Both the position numbers and the translations under genes were made by a program. Source: Parabacteroides distasonis ATCC 8503 (GTDB taxonomy: Bacteria; Bacteroidota; Bacteroidia; Bacteroidales; Tannerellaceae). Taken from it: 64,000 bases of DNA. Shown here piece by piece: positions 16,724 through 26,145 of this stretch. A model generated the notes under the pieces. It was not told the origin of the DNA. It searched no databases and saw nothing but the letters and a program-made list of their open reading frames with translations. The stretch's first letter is position 1. The number at the start of each line of letters is the position of its first letter. Location of the stretch: contig NC_009615.1 of NCBI RefSeq assembly GCF_000012845.1, positions 1,201,501 to 1,265,500 of the forward strand, in the 5' to 3' direction.

Positions 16724-17809
16724 ATGAATAAGCATCTAATTACATTTATCCTTTTAGTACCCTTGGTATGTTCCTGTGGGAAACAGGCGACCACCTCGGT
16801 CGATACCCGGGAACCTTTACTATTAAATGACAGTTTACAGGAGATTATAACATTGGATACGGTTCGTGACACACCATTAACCAACGAGTTATTGCTCAAT
16901 GGCCGTGTCAGTTTCAATCCGGAGCGAGTGGCTCATGTGTATCCGATATTTGGTGGAAATGTCACCTCCATTCATGCGGAAGTTGGCGATTACGTAGGGA
17001 AAGGAGATGTCCTAGCAGTGATCCGGAGCGGCGAGATCGCTGATATCGACAAGCAGCGAAAGGAGGCCGAGCATCAACTGGCTATCGCTAACCGTAACTT
17101 GGAGGCTACCCAAGATATGGCCCGGAGCGGTATGGCTTCCGACCGGGACTTCCTGCAAGCCCAGCAAGAGCAAGCCGATGCCGAGGCCGAGACCAAACGT
17201 ATCCAAGAAATGTATTCCATTTATAACATAACAGCCCCATCCACCTATGTGGTGAAAGCGCCGGTCTCCGGCTTTATCATCGATAAGAATATAAACCGGG
17301 ATATGCAGATCCGTTCCGATCAAGGGGAGGAGATGTTTACCATTTCCGGTCTCGACGATGTCTGGGTGATGGCCGATGTCTATGAGGGAGATATCAGCAA
17401 GGTAAAAGAGGGGGCAACCGTTCGTATCACCACTTTGGCCTATAAGGATATGGAGTTTACGGGAACGATCGATAAGGTCTATCATATGCTAGACCGAGAA
17501 AGTAAGACCATGAGCGTAAGAGTCAAATTAAGGAACGAGAAGTATATGCTTAAACCCGGAATGTTTACGAACGTATATGTACAGAGCGCGGTAAAAGGAG
17601 AAAGTATGCCTTGCGTAAACGCCCATGCCGTTATTTTCGAGGATGGCAAAGAATACGTTGTCTATGTCTCGAAGGAGGGATATTTGCAAATGCATGAGAT
17701 CTCGGTGTATAAGCAAACCGAGAAGTTCTGTTACCTGCGATCCGGCTTGAAGGATGGGGATCGGATCGTAGATCGGAACGCTCTCTTGGTGTATAACGAA
17801 TTAAAGTAA
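16724..17809 (+). CDS. czcB: Periplasmic adaptor lipoprotein of heavy-metal RND efflux (CzcB-like)
   Basis: The protein (361 residues) is a membrane-fusion/HlyD-type adaptor. From the ATG at 16724 it has a lipoprotein signal with lipobox LVCSC, so I prefer this start to an in-frame ATG at 16691 that overlaps czcC and would bury the signal. It has a lipoyl-like part (VYPIFGGNVTSIHAEVGDYV), a helical hairpin (DKQRKEAEHQLAIANRN), a second lipoyl half (APVSGFIIDKNI) and a beta-barrel domain (VWVMADVYEGDISKV). It links the inner-membrane pump to the TolC-type channel. No His-rich metal tail is present. Confidence 0.9.
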   Translation: MNKHLITFILLVPLVCSCGKQATTSVDTREPLLLNDSLQEIITLDTVRDTPLTNELLLNGRVSFNPERVAHVYPIFGGNVTSIHAEVGDYVGKGDVLAVIRSGEIADIDKQRKEAEHQLAIANRNLEATQDMARSGMASDRDFLQAQQEQADAEAETKRIQEMYSIYNITAPSTYVVKAPVSGFIIDKNINRDMQIRSDQGEEMFTISGLDDVWVMADVYEGDISKVKEGATVRITTLAYKDMEFTGTIDKVYHMLDRESKTMSVRVKLRNEKYMLKPGMFTNVYVQSAVKGESMPCVNAHAVIFEDGKEYVVYVSKEGYLQMHEISVYKQTEKFCYLRSGLKDGDRIVDRNALLVYNELK

Positions 17810-17818
17810 CCGGACGAT

Positions 17819-20800
17819 ATGCACACATTCATAGATAATATCATAACGTTCTCCCTCCGGAACAAATTCTTTATCTTCTTTTGTACCACGATCGCCGTAA
17901 TCGCCGGTATCACCAGCTTTATCCATACGCCGATCGACGCATTTCCGGATGTGACGAATACGAAGGTGACGATTATCACCCAATGGCCGGGCAGGAGCGC
18001 CGAGGAGATCGAGAAGTTTATCACGATCCCGATCGAGATCGCCATGAACCCGGTACAGAAAAAGACGGATATCCGGAGCACGACCCTTTTCGGTCTTTCC
18101 GTCATCAACGTGATGTTCGAAGATAAGGTGGATGATTTCTTCGCCCGCCAGCAAGTTTATAATCTCTTGAACGACGCCGACCTGCCGGAAGGGGTCACAC
18201 CGGAAGTGCAGCCCTTATATGGTCCGACCGGCGAGATCTTCCGCTATACATTACGTAGCGATAAGCGTTCCGTCCGGGTATTGAAGACCTTGCAGGATTG
18301 GGTGATCGAGCGGAAGTTGCGGGCCGTACCCGGTGTAGCGGATATCGTCAGCTTCGGAGGAGAAGTAAAGACTTTCGAGGTTAGCGTCAACCCGAATCAA
18401 CTGATCAGTTACGGGGTAACGACCTTGGAACTTTATGACGCTATCGCAAAAAGTAATATCAACGTAGGCGGCGACGTGATCACGAAAAGCTCGCAAGCCT
18501 ATGTCGTGCGGGGTATCGGCTTGATTAACGATGTAAAAGAGATCGAGAACATCGTCGTAAAAAATATCAATGGCACGCCAATCCTTGTCAAGCACTTGGC
18601 TACCGTACACGAATCCAGTCTTCCCCGCCTAGGGCAAGTGGGCCGCATGGAGGAAGATGATGTCGTACAAGGCATCGTTGTCATGCGAAAAGGGGAGAAC
18701 CCCGGCGAGGTAATCGCCGCCTTGAAGGATAAGATCAAGGATATCCAACAAAACGCCTTGCCGGAAGACGTGCGAATCGTATCGTTCTACGATCGTGAGA
18801 ATCTGGTAGATCTGGCGGTCAAGACCGTAACACATAATCTGGCGGAAGGTATTCTGCTGGTAACTTTCATCGTATTAATCTTCATGGCGGACTGGCGTAC
18901 GACGGTAATCGTGTCGATCATTATCCCGTTGGCACTCCTCTTCGCCTTTATTTGTCTCCGGGCGATGGGGATGAGCGCCAACCTCTTATCTATGGGAGCG
19001 ATCGACTTCGGTATTATTATCGATGGCGCCGTCGTGATGGTGGAGGGGCTTTTCGTGGCATTGGACCGGAAAGCCCGTGAAGTAGGCATGCCCGCTTTCA
19101 ATTTGATGAGTAAGATGGGTATTATCCGTCATACGGCGAAGGACCGTGCGAAAGCGGTTTTCTTCTCTAAGCTGATTATCATCACCGCCTTGGTCCCGAT
19201 CTTCTCTTTCCAGAAGGTGGAAGGAAAGATGTTCAGCCCGCTCGCTTATACCTTGGGGTTCGCCTTGTTGGGAGCGTTGATCTTTACGTTGACATTGGTA
19301 CCCGTCCTCTCTTCCATGCTATTAAAGAAAGAGGTGCGTGAGAAACATAATCCGTTCCTCGCATGGATCAATCAGAAGTCGATCGGTATTTTCGACTGGT
19401 GCCACGCCCGTAAGAAGCGGACAATCACGTTCGCCACGCTGGTAGCCGCCGTAGGTATCTGGTGCTTCACCTTGTTGGGCAGCGAGTTTCTCCCGCAACT
19501 GAACGAGGGCTCTATTTATATCCGTGCGACCTTACCGCAAAGTATATCTTTGGATGAATCCGTTACGTTGGCCAACCAGATGCGCCGGAAGCTGGCGGCT
19601 TATCCGGAGGTTCGTCAGGTCTTATCGCAAACTGGCCGGCCGAACGATGGCACGGATGCGACAGGTTTCTACAACATCGAGTTCCATGTGGATATATATC
19701 CCGAGAAAGAGTGGGAAAGCGAACGCTCGAAAGCGGGCCTGATCGAGAAGATGCAAGAGGATCTGGCGATCTATCCGGGCGTGGATTTTAACTTCTCGCA
19801 GCCTATCTCGGACAATGTAGAGGAAGCGGCCAGCGGCGTGAAAGGTTCCATCGCCGTGAAAGTCTTCGGTAAGGATCTATACGAGTCGGAGAAAAAAGCG
19901 GTAGAAGTTTTCAAGGTCTTGGAGACCGTAGACGGTATCGAGGATCTGGGCGTTATCCGGAATATCGGCCAGCCGGAGCTACGGATCGAGTTGAACGAGT
20001 CTCGTTTAGCCCGCTACGGCGTGGCCAAGGAGGATGTACAATCCATTATCGAGATGGCGATAGGAGGTAAGAGCGCCTCCCTGCTTTATGAGGACGAGCG
20101 TAAGTTCAATATCATGGTCCGCTACGAATCCGCTTTCCGCCGTAGCGAGAATGAGATAGGCAAGATACTGGTTCCGGCAAAGGATGGTTCCATGATTCCT
20201 ATCCGCGAGCTGGCGGATATCCATACGATTACCGGCCCGTTGATTATCTACCGGGATAACCACGCTCGTTTCTGCGCCGTGAAATTCTCGGTCCGGGGCC
20301 GCGACATGGGTAGCGCCGTGGCTGAAGCCCAGCGGAAAGTGGAGAGGCAGGTAAAGCTCCCCGAAGGCTATACCTTGAAATGGACCGGAGATTTCGAGAA
20401 CCAACAACGGGCTACCAAACGCTTGGCCCAAGTCGTCCCCGTAAGTATAGCGATCATCTTCGTGATCCTATTCGTCCTTTTCGGCAACGCCCGGGATGCC
20501 GGACTGGTCTTATTGAACGTGCCTTACGCCGCTGTCGGAGGTATCTTGGCCCTATTAATCACGAATTTCAACTTCTCGATCTCCGCCGGTATCGGCTTTA
20601 TCGCCCTCTTCGGTATCTGTATACAGAATGGCGTGATCATGATATCGGACATCAAGAATAACCTGCGGGAGAGGCATCCTCTGGAAGATTCGATCAAGAT
20701 GAGCGTGAAATCAAGGGTACGTTCCGTATTAATGACCGCCTCCATGGCCGCTATCGGCCTGCTTCCGGCCGCCTTGAGCCACGGTATCGGATCGGAAAGC

Positions 20801-20944
20801 CAGCGTCCTTTGGCGATCGTGATCATTGGCGGATTAATAGGAGCCACGTTCTTCACCCTCTTTGTCTTTCCGTTGATGGTGGAGGCTTTTTATCGACGAA
20901 TGCTTTACGATAAGAACGGTAAATTAGTGCAACGTAGGTTGTAA
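17819..20944 (+). CDS. czcA: Heavy-metal efflux RND pump (CzcA-like, HME family)
   Basis: This 1041-residue inner-membrane proton antiporter has 12 predicted transmembrane helices and two large periplasmic loops. The helix-4 region reads GAIDFGIIIDGAVVMVE, the D-F-G-x3-D-G-A-V form typical of CzcA-type divalent-cation exporters (Zn, Co, Cd, Ni) rather than CusA. It lies 9 bp after the adaptor gene. The exact metal cannot be told from sequence alone; a CzcCBA system followed by a sensor pair suggests metal-responsive expression. Confidence 0.93.
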   Translation: MHTFIDNIITFSLRNKFFIFFCTTIAVIAGITSFIHTPIDAFPDVTNTKVTIITQWPGRSAEEIEKFITIPIEIAMNPVQKKTDIRSTTLFGLSVINVMFEDKVDDFFARQQVYNLLNDADLPEGVTPEVQPLYGPTGEIFRYTLRSDKRSVRVLKTLQDWVIERKLRAVPGVADIVSFGGEVKTFEVSVNPNQLISYGVTTLELYDAIAKSNINVGGDVITKSSQAYVVRGIGLINDVKEIENIVVKNINGTPILVKHLATVHESSLPRLGQVGRMEEDDVVQGIVVMRKGENPGEVIAALKDKIKDIQQNALPEDVRIVSFYDRENLVDLAVKTVTHNLAEGILLVTFIVLIFMADWRTTVIVSIIIPLALLFAFICLRAMGMSANLLSMGAIDFGIIIDGAVVMVEGLFVALDRKAREVGMPAFNLMSKMGIIRHTAKDRAKAVFFSKLIIITALVPIFSFQKVEGKMFSPLAYTLGFALLGALIFTLTLVPVLSSMLLKKEVREKHNPFLAWINQKSIGIFDWCHARKKRTITFATLVAAVGIWCFTLLGSEFLPQLNEGSIYIRATLPQSISLDESVTLANQMRRKLAAYPEVRQVLSQTGRPNDGTDATGFYNIEFHVDIYPEKEWESERSKAGLIEKMQEDLAIYPGVDFNFSQPISDNVEEAASGVKGSIAVKVFGKDLYESEKKAVEVFKVLETVDGIEDLGVIRNIGQPELRIELNESRLARYGVAKEDVQSIIEMAIGGKSASLLYEDERKFNIMVRYESAFRRSENEIGKILVPAKDGSMIPIRELADIHTITGPLIIYRDNHARFCAVKFSVRGRDMGSAVAEAQRKVERQVKLPEGYTLKWTGDFENQQRATKRLAQVVPVSIAIIFVILFVLFGNARDAGLVLLNVPYAAVGGILALLITNFNFSISAGIGFIALFGICIQNGVIMISDIKNNLRERHPLEDSIKMSVKSRVRSVLMTASMAAIGLLPAALSHGIGSESQRPLAIVIIGGLIGATFFTLFVFPLMVEAFYRRMLYDKNGKLVQRRL

Positions 20945-20948
20945 TTGC

Positions 20949-20956
20949 TATATTTG
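20949..20956 (+). promoter_or_regulatory. Candidate -7 box for the two-component system
   Basis: TATATTTG, framed by GCTA/TAGC, matches TAnnTTTG and lies just after the czcA stop. If used, the 22-bp repeat array at 21024-21111 would be in the transcribed leader of the response-regulator mRNA. Confidence 0.4.
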
Positions 20957-21023
20957 TAGCAAGAAAGTCCGGAACTATTAGGGAGGGCGACTGGAGTTAT
21001 TATGCGAAAGGATTATACTTACT

Positions 21024-21111
21024 GATCTTTTCACGGCTGTGAAAAGATCATATCACAGAGGTGAAACGATCGTATCACAACCGTGAAAAGAACGTTTCAC
21101 CTCTGTGATAC
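21024..21111. repeat. Four tandem 22-bp quasi-palindromic repeats with interleaved pairing
   Basis: Four contiguous 22-bp units start at 21024, 21046, 21068 and 21090. Each follows GA(T/A)C-N2-(T/A)TTCAC or TCAC, N4, GTGA. Within unit 1, TTTTCAC and GTGAAAA pair. Between units, unit 2 (21051-21068) is an exact 18-bp complement of unit 4 (21093-21110), and unit 1 pairs with unit 3 with one mismatch. The order A-B-A'-B' means the two long pairings are interleaved and mutually exclusive as simple hairpins. A partial fifth unit may follow (GATTAGCATCAC). Confidence 0.8.
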
Positions 21112-21174
21112 GATTAGCATCACCCTAAGTACGCATTATTAATGATGGACATTCTTATTAATACATACGATACA

Positions 21175-21852
21175 ATGGCGAAGATATTATTAGTAGAAGA
21201 CGAGGTAAACATCGCCTCTTTTATAGAAAGAGGCTTGCGGGAGTTCGGGCATGAGGTATATGTCGCTTATGACGGTGCCGCTGGTTGGGAACTGACACAG
21301 AAGAACGATTTCCAATTGCTGATTCTGGATATTATAATGCCGAAGATGAACGGCCTGCAACTTTGCAAACAGTACCGGCAACGGTTCGGTTACCATGCTC
21401 CCGTGATCATGCTGACCGCCTTGGGAACCACCGAGGATATCGTTAGTGGGCTGGATGCCGGGGCGGATGATTATCTGGTAAAACCTTTCAGCTTCCAAGA
21501 GCTCGAGGCCCGCATAAAGGCGTTATTACGTCGATCGGGAAACGAATCCGTCCATATGGCTCTTCGGTGCGGGGATCTGGTCTTAGATCCTCCAAGCCAT
21601 CGGGCTATACGGAATGGGCAGGTCATCGATTTGACGGTAAAGGAATATAGGCTCTTGGAATATTTCATACAGAACCAAGGAACGGCCCTGAGCCGGATGA
21701 ACTTGCTAAAGAATGTCTGGGACAAGGATTTCGATACCAATACGAACGTGGTTGATGTCTACGTGAATTATTTGCGCACGAAGATAGACAAGGACTTCGA
21801 ACCTAAGCTAATCCATACCGTGGTGGGCGTGGGCTATATGATGGAAGCATGA
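21175..21852 (+). CDS. OmpR/PhoB-type response regulator
   Basis: From the ATG at 21175 the protein is about 225 residues: a receiver domain with acidic pocket VEDE, phosphorylation Asp in LILDIIMPK and switch lysine in LVKPF, then a winged-helix DNA-binding domain (LTVKEYRLLEYF ... VDVYVNYLRTKID). An in-frame ATG at 21142 would add 11 atypical residues. It overlaps the histidine kinase start by 4 bp, so they are translationally coupled. Its position after czcCBA suggests control of that efflux system, as CzcR or CusR do; this is inference. Confidence 0.92.
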   Translation: MAKILLVEDEVNIASFIERGLREFGHEVYVAYDGAAGWELTQKNDFQLLILDIIMPKMNGLQLCKQYRQRFGYHAPVIMLTALGTTEDIVSGLDAGADDYLVKPFSFQELEARIKALLRRSGNESVHMALRCGDLVLDPPSHRAIRNGQVIDLTVKEYRLLEYFIQNQGTALSRMNLLKNVWDKDFDTNTNVVDVYVNYLRTKIDKDFEPKLIHTVVGVGYMMEA

Positions 21853-23024
21853 AGACAGGAAACAAGATCGCTCTCTTTTACTCGGCCATTACCATAGGCG
21901 TGATAGCCGTCGTGACGCTTGTCTTCTATTGGGTTTCCACGAGCTATATCTCTCGCCTGTACTATTCTTACCTGACGGAAAAAGCCTATGCCACGGCACA
22001 GAAGCATTGGGAGAAGGACGAGACCGACGACGAGAGCTATGCCCGTATCCAACAGCGTTACGAGGAAACCCTTCCCGTCGCTACCGAGATATTGCTGAAC
22101 GCCGATAGCTTGGAGACCCGGCAAGTGCTGTCCCGTTATCTGGACGCCACGCAGGTGAGATCTCTATACCAAGAGGATATCGTTCACTTCAAGCACGATA
22201 CGCAAATGGGAGCGGCTTTGTATTATCCCGACAACGAGGGGAATTTCATCGTGATTGTCCTTTCCGGGAATCAGTATGGGATGGATATCCAGCATCGGAT
22301 CGGCTGGCTGTTGCTGGGATTGATATTGGTTAGCTCGGTATTGATCTATTTTGTCGGCAGACTATACGCGACCCGGATGGTAGACCGGATCGACGCTGCT
22401 TACCAAAGTGAGAAAGCGTTTATCAGCAACGCCTCGCATGAGTTGAACAATCCACTGACAGCCATTCAAGGCGAATGCGAGATCAGCCTGCTGAAAGAGC
22501 GCTCCCCGGAGGAATACCAAGCGGCATTAAGACGTATCGCCACGGAGACGAGCCGTATCATACAATTGATCAAACACCTGCTGTTCCTGTCGCACGGGGA
22601 TAAGGAGATCCAGAAAAGCGCGATGGAGACGATCTTCCTAGCGGACTTCTTGATGCAGTTCTCCTCGGCCCGGATCTCGTTCTCCCCGGATAATTTCTCT
22701 TATATGATCAGTGCCAATCCCTATTTATTGAAGATAGCGATCAAGAATATCTTGAGCAACGCCTGTAAGTATTCGGACGATAAATCGGTAGAGATGCGGC
22801 TTCGAGGCAGTGTCTTGACCATATCCGACCGAGGTATCGGCATTCCTCCCGAGGAATTGAAACGAATCTTCCAACCCTTTTACAGGGCGAGCAATACCCG
22901 GGAATACGCCGGGCATGGTGTCGGGCTAAGCCTCTCGCTACGCATATTGAGCACCTATGGGGCGAAGGTGAATATTATTTCTGATCTAGGGGTTGGGACG
23001 AGCGTGGAGATCGACTTTGGGTAG
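21849..23024 (+). CDS. Sensor histidine kinase
   Basis: This 391-residue inner-membrane protein has a transmembrane helix near residues 7-28, a periplasmic sensor of about 125 residues and a second helix near 155-177. A HisKA domain follows with the phosphoryl-acceptor H197 in SHELNNPL, then a HATPase domain with N-box (NILSNACKYS), DRGIGIP and GHGVGLSLS. A HAMP domain is not obvious. The 3' end overlaps the convergent transglycosylase gene by 50 bp, so the last 16 codons are also coding on the other strand. Confidence 0.92.
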   Translation: MKTGNKIALFYSAITIGVIAVVTLVFYWVSTSYISRLYYSYLTEKAYATAQKHWEKDETDDESYARIQQRYEETLPVATEILLNADSLETRQVLSRYLDATQVRSLYQEDIVHFKHDTQMGAALYYPDNEGNFIVIVLSGNQYGMDIQHRIGWLLLGLILVSSVLIYFVGRLYATRMVDRIDAAYQSEKAFISNASHELNNPLTAIQGECEISLLKERSPEEYQAALRRIATETSRIIQLIKHLLFLSHGDKEIQKSAMETIFLADFLMQFSSARISFSPDNFSYMISANPYLLKIAIKNILSNACKYSDDKSVEMRLRGSVLTISDRGIGIPPEELKRIFQPFYRASNTREYAGHGVGLSLSLRILSTYGAKVNIISDLGVGTSVEIDFG

Positions 23025-24939
23025 CCGTCAGGTATTCTTTAGCCGGACCTGTTATTTCGACAGACTCCGGCGTTACCCCTATCGCCTCTTCCGAAGATAT
23101 AAGTCCACGATCTACCAAGCGATCCAGTATTACCCTGTAAAAATCCTCATAATACGGCTTCAACCGCAACCCGTCGAAGCAATAGCGGACCTGTTTGGGC
23201 TTGGGGATAATGCTGGCCATAAAAATGCACTCGGCAAGGTTTAATTGGGAAGGTTCCTTCGCGAAATAATAACGTGAGGCCTCGGCGGCTCCATAAATCA
23301 TGGGACCCCATTCGGCGATGTTCAGATAAACCTCAAACATCCGCTCTTTAGAGGTCAGATGATCGCTCTCGATCAGCCATACGATTAACATTTCCTCCAG
23401 CTTGCGGGCGATCGTCTTATTACGGCTCAAGAATACATTCTTCACCAATTGCATGCTAAGCGTACTGCCGCCACGGGCGAAACGTCGTTCCTTGATATCC
23501 TGTATCAACGATTCCCGGATAGCGCTTGGAATAAAACCGTTGTGATAAAAGAAGCCGGCATCCTCACTCTGCATGATCGCTAAAGGAAGATAACGGGATA
23601 CGGCGTTGAACGGGCGGAAAGAGGGATTCGCCGGACCGATCTCGAAAGAGCGTACCGGCTCGCCTTGCTCATAGACAGTATATTCAAATGGCTCATTCAT
23701 CTTCCGCAAATCCGTATTCCCATAGGCAAGGATCTGGAAGTCCTTCGCTTTCAAGGTAGACTCCAAGATCAAGCTGTCTACCTGTCCGAAATCCAAATCC
23801 AATCGGAAATGATAGGAGAGGGTACCTTCTGTTCTCAGGCCTTCCAGATTGTAGAATAAGCCTTTAGGCAGGGAGGAGAACAGTTGATCCGCAGGGAAAT
23901 CTCTTTTATTCACAGAGGCCGTGATTTGCCAACTGGTATCTTTAACGATCTTCAGATAAGGATGGAAATCCAGATGATTAAACCGGATATCACTGACGCT
24001 ATCTAATTCGATATAGTTCTTACCGATGTTTGTCCGGTAGTGTATAGAGCCTTTATCCAGTAAGACCGTGTCCAGAGATATACGCTCTTGGTGGATGGTA
24101 AGCCCGCTCACATAGGCGCTTCCGAGTAAGGATTGTATGTCTTCTTCTATTTTAGGTCCCTTAAGCTCGAAGGCCAAGGTGTCGAAACGTACCGATGCCC
24201 CCCAACGATATTCCAGAAAAGGAAGAGGAATCTTCGTATGCTCGTCGGCGTAGAGACGGGCTTTCACGAGTCGCTCCTTATCAGAGAGAGAGCCTTCGCA
24301 AATCCATTCGCTGCGAACTCCGTTCTCCGTGCTGTTTATATGCGTAGAGAATTGATTGTTAGTAAGATTGAGTTCGGGTATCTCTAGTATTAGTTCATCT
24401 CCTTTATTACTATAAGAAACACATAAATCATGTACCAAGGCATTTCCGGGCAATAAATTGAAAAGGAGACTAAGGGAGCGTTCAGCCTTGCGTGCGTAAT
24501 CCTGTTCCTTATCATCTACAGCTGTTTCCTCTGGCTCACCTAGGTGATTCGATGGTTTATAAAGGAAATCAAAATTAGCTCTCTCTCCCTTCTTAATAAA
24601 ATGAATATGCAAATTATCCGCTTGTACACTCTCTATGGCAGGGGTAAGTAGCAATAATCTGCCAAGCTCCAGTTTCGCTTGAAGCCTGTCCGCATGTATC
24701 AACGTATCAGCATCAATCGGGATAACGGTCAATCCCTCCATACGTACGGTACTCAGCCCTATCAACCGGATCTTATCATAGCGTATGTCAAGATGATGCC
24801 TTTCGGCAAGTTTACTCAATTTATGTCCCGCATACGCCCCTAAGATCAGGTCGATGCCCCAAAATGCCATAAACAAGAGAAAGCCAATAAAAATAAGAAC
24901 TGCTATAAAAGATCTTTTATGGGATTGATTCATGCTCAT
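22975..24939 (-). CDS. AsmA-like protein fused to a GT51 peptidoglycan transglycosylase
   Basis: This 654-residue protein has an N-terminal membrane helix (about residues 11-32) and a long AsmA/DUF748-like beta-rich region (about 35-430). The C-terminus is a monofunctional glycosyltransferase domain of family GT51. Its motifs include the catalytic Glu in EDAGFFYHNG, then ARGGSTLSMQL, RKLEEM and EVYLNIAEWG. It should polymerise lipid II at the periplasmic face; no transpeptidase domain is present, unlike class A PBPs. The AsmA-like part may sense or position substrates; that is inference. The start MSMN has a second Met two codons in. The 3' end overlaps the histidine kinase gene. Confidence 0.85.
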   Translation of the reverse strand: MSMNQSHKRSFIAVLIFIGFLLFMAFWGIDLILGAYAGHKLSKLAERHHLDIRYDKIRLIGLSTVRMEGLTVIPIDADTLIHADRLQAKLELGRLLLLTPAIESVQADNLHIHFIKKGERANFDFLYKPSNHLGEPEETAVDDKEQDYARKAERSLSLLFNLLPGNALVHDLCVSYSNKGDELILEIPELNLTNNQFSTHINSTENGVRSEWICEGSLSDKERLVKARLYADEHTKIPLPFLEYRWGASVRFDTLAFELKGPKIEEDIQSLLGSAYVSGLTIHQERISLDTVLLDKGSIHYRTNIGKNYIELDSVSDIRFNHLDFHPYLKIVKDTSWQITASVNKRDFPADQLFSSLPKGLFYNLEGLRTEGTLSYHFRLDLDFGQVDSLILESTLKAKDFQILAYGNTDLRKMNEPFEYTVYEQGEPVRSFEIGPANPSFRPFNAVSRYLPLAIMQSEDAGFFYHNGFIPSAIRESLIQDIKERRFARGGSTLSMQLVKNVFLSRNKTIARKLEEMLIVWLIESDHLTSKERMFEVYLNIAEWGPMIYGAAEASRYYFAKEPSQLNLAECIFMASIIPKPKQVRYCFDGLRLKPYYEDFYRVILDRLVDRGLISSEEAIGVTPESVEITGPAKEYLTATQSRSPRSSQPLDQK

Positions 24940-24959
24940 CTATATTGTTACCCAGCGGA

Positions 24960-24967
24960 CAAAAGTA
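24960..24967 (-). promoter_or_regulatory. Candidate -7 box for the AsmA/GT51 gene
   Basis: On the minus strand this reads TACTTTTG, matching TAnnTTTG, 21 bp before the start codon. No clear -33 element was found. Confidence 0.4.
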
Positions 24968-25045
24968 CTATAATTAAACGAATGGATTTCTTTTTCGATA
25001 AACAATCAAGGGCTTAATTTAGTTATATTAAAAAACTAAAGTTAT

Positions 25046-26044
25046 ATGGCGTATAAGATTGCGTTTTTTGGTGCTAAACCCTACGACATCGCTTCTTTCG
25101 ATAAGATCAATGAGCGGTATGAGTTCGATATTCGTTACTATAAAGGACATTTGAATATCAATAATGTCGTCTTAACCCAAGGGGTAGACGCTGTATGTAT
25201 TTTCGTGAACGACACGGCTGATGCCGCCGTAATAGACGCTTTGGTTGCCAATGGTGTGAAACTGTTGGCGCTTCGTTGCGCCGGTTTTAATAATGTGGAT
25301 TTGAATGCCGCCAGGGGGAAATTACCGGTCGTACGCGTACCGGCCTACTCACCTTATGCGGTCGCTGAATATACGTTGGCCTTGATGTTATCGTTAAACC
25401 GTAAGATACACCGGGCATACTGGCGTACGAGAGATGGCAACTTCTCCTTGAATGGCTTGATGGGATTTGATATGCATGGCAAGACCGCCGGTATTATCGG
25501 TACCGGAAAGATCGCCAAGATATTGATTCATATCTTAAAAGGATTGGGGATGCGTGTATTGGCAAATGACCTGTATCCGGATGAGAAATTCGCCAAGGAG
25601 GAAGGGATCACCTATGTCTCTTTAGACGAGTTATACAAAGAGTCCGATATCATTTCCTTGCATTGCCCGTTGACTGACCAGACTCGTTATCTGATCAACG
25701 ACGATTCGATCGCCAAGATGAAAGACGGCGTAATGATTATCAATACGGGACGCGGGTTACTGATCCATACCAACGCCTTGATCGAGGGATTGAAGACCAA
25801 GAAAGTATCCGCCGCTGGATTGGATGTCTACGAGGAGGAAGGAGACTATTTCTACGAGGATAAATCGGATAAGATTATCGATGATGATGTCTTGGCCCGT
25901 CTACTCTCGTTCAACAATGTGATCGTTACTTCCCATCAGGCGTTTTTCACGAAAGAGGCTCTGCATAATATCGCCGATACTACCTTGCGGAACATCAAGG
26001 ATTTCGAGGAAGGCCGTCCCTTAGTGAACGAAGTGACCAAGTAA
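25046..26044 (+). CDS. ldhA: D-2-hydroxyacid (D-lactate) dehydrogenase
   Basis: This 332-residue cytosolic enzyme reduces pyruvate to D-lactate with NADH. It shows the D-2-hydroxyacid dehydrogenase pattern: LRCAGFNNVDL, the NAD motif GIIGTGKIAKI (near residues 150-160), the substrate Arg in NTGRG, the Glu in DVYEEEGDYF and the catalytic His in TSHQAFFT. The DVYEEE-DYF run is typical of fermentative D-lactate dehydrogenase. It is a single gene, followed by a terminator-like hairpin. Confidence 0.92.
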   Translation: MAYKIAFFGAKPYDIASFDKINERYEFDIRYYKGHLNINNVVLTQGVDAVCIFVNDTADAAVIDALVANGVKLLALRCAGFNNVDLNAARGKLPVVRVPAYSPYAVAEYTLALMLSLNRKIHRAYWRTRDGNFSLNGLMGFDMHGKTAGIIGTGKIAKILIHILKGLGMRVLANDLYPDEKFAKEEGITYVSLDELYKESDIISLHCPLTDQTRYLINDDSIAKMKDGVMIINTGRGLLIHTNALIEGLKTKKVSAAGLDVYEEEGDYFYEDKSDKIIDDDVLARLLSFNNVIVTSHQAFFTKEALHNIADTTLRNIKDFEEGRPLVNEVTK

Positions 26045-26082
26045 ATTCTAAAAAGGAACTATTATTTATCGCTGATTTATTA

Positions 26083-26128
26083 TATTTTTGTGGCCATTGC
26101 TTGGTGGGAACCCAGCAATGGCTTTTTT
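26083..26128 (+). terminator. -7-like box and T-tailed hairpin between ldhA and the patatin gene
   Basis: GCCATTGCT and AGCAATGGC (26093-26101 and 26114-26122) form a strong stem followed by six T, the form of an intrinsic terminator for ldhA. TATTTTTG (26083-26090) just before it fits a -7 box, so the same hairpin could lie at the 5' end of the patatin transcript. Confidence 0.6.
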
Positions 26129-26145
26129 AATTCAGAGGTATATAT

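Noticed and set aside
17819..20944. CusA-type copper/silver pump
   Set aside because: The helix-4 motif is of the DFG-x3-DGAVV form found in CzcA-type divalent-cation pumps, and the adaptor has no Met-rich region.
21024..21111. CRISPR array
   Set aside because: The 22-bp units are directly contiguous with no spacers, only three to six copies occur, units are degenerate, and no cas gene is present in the window. The same holds for the arrays at 12.3, 42.7, 52.7 and 53.6 kb.
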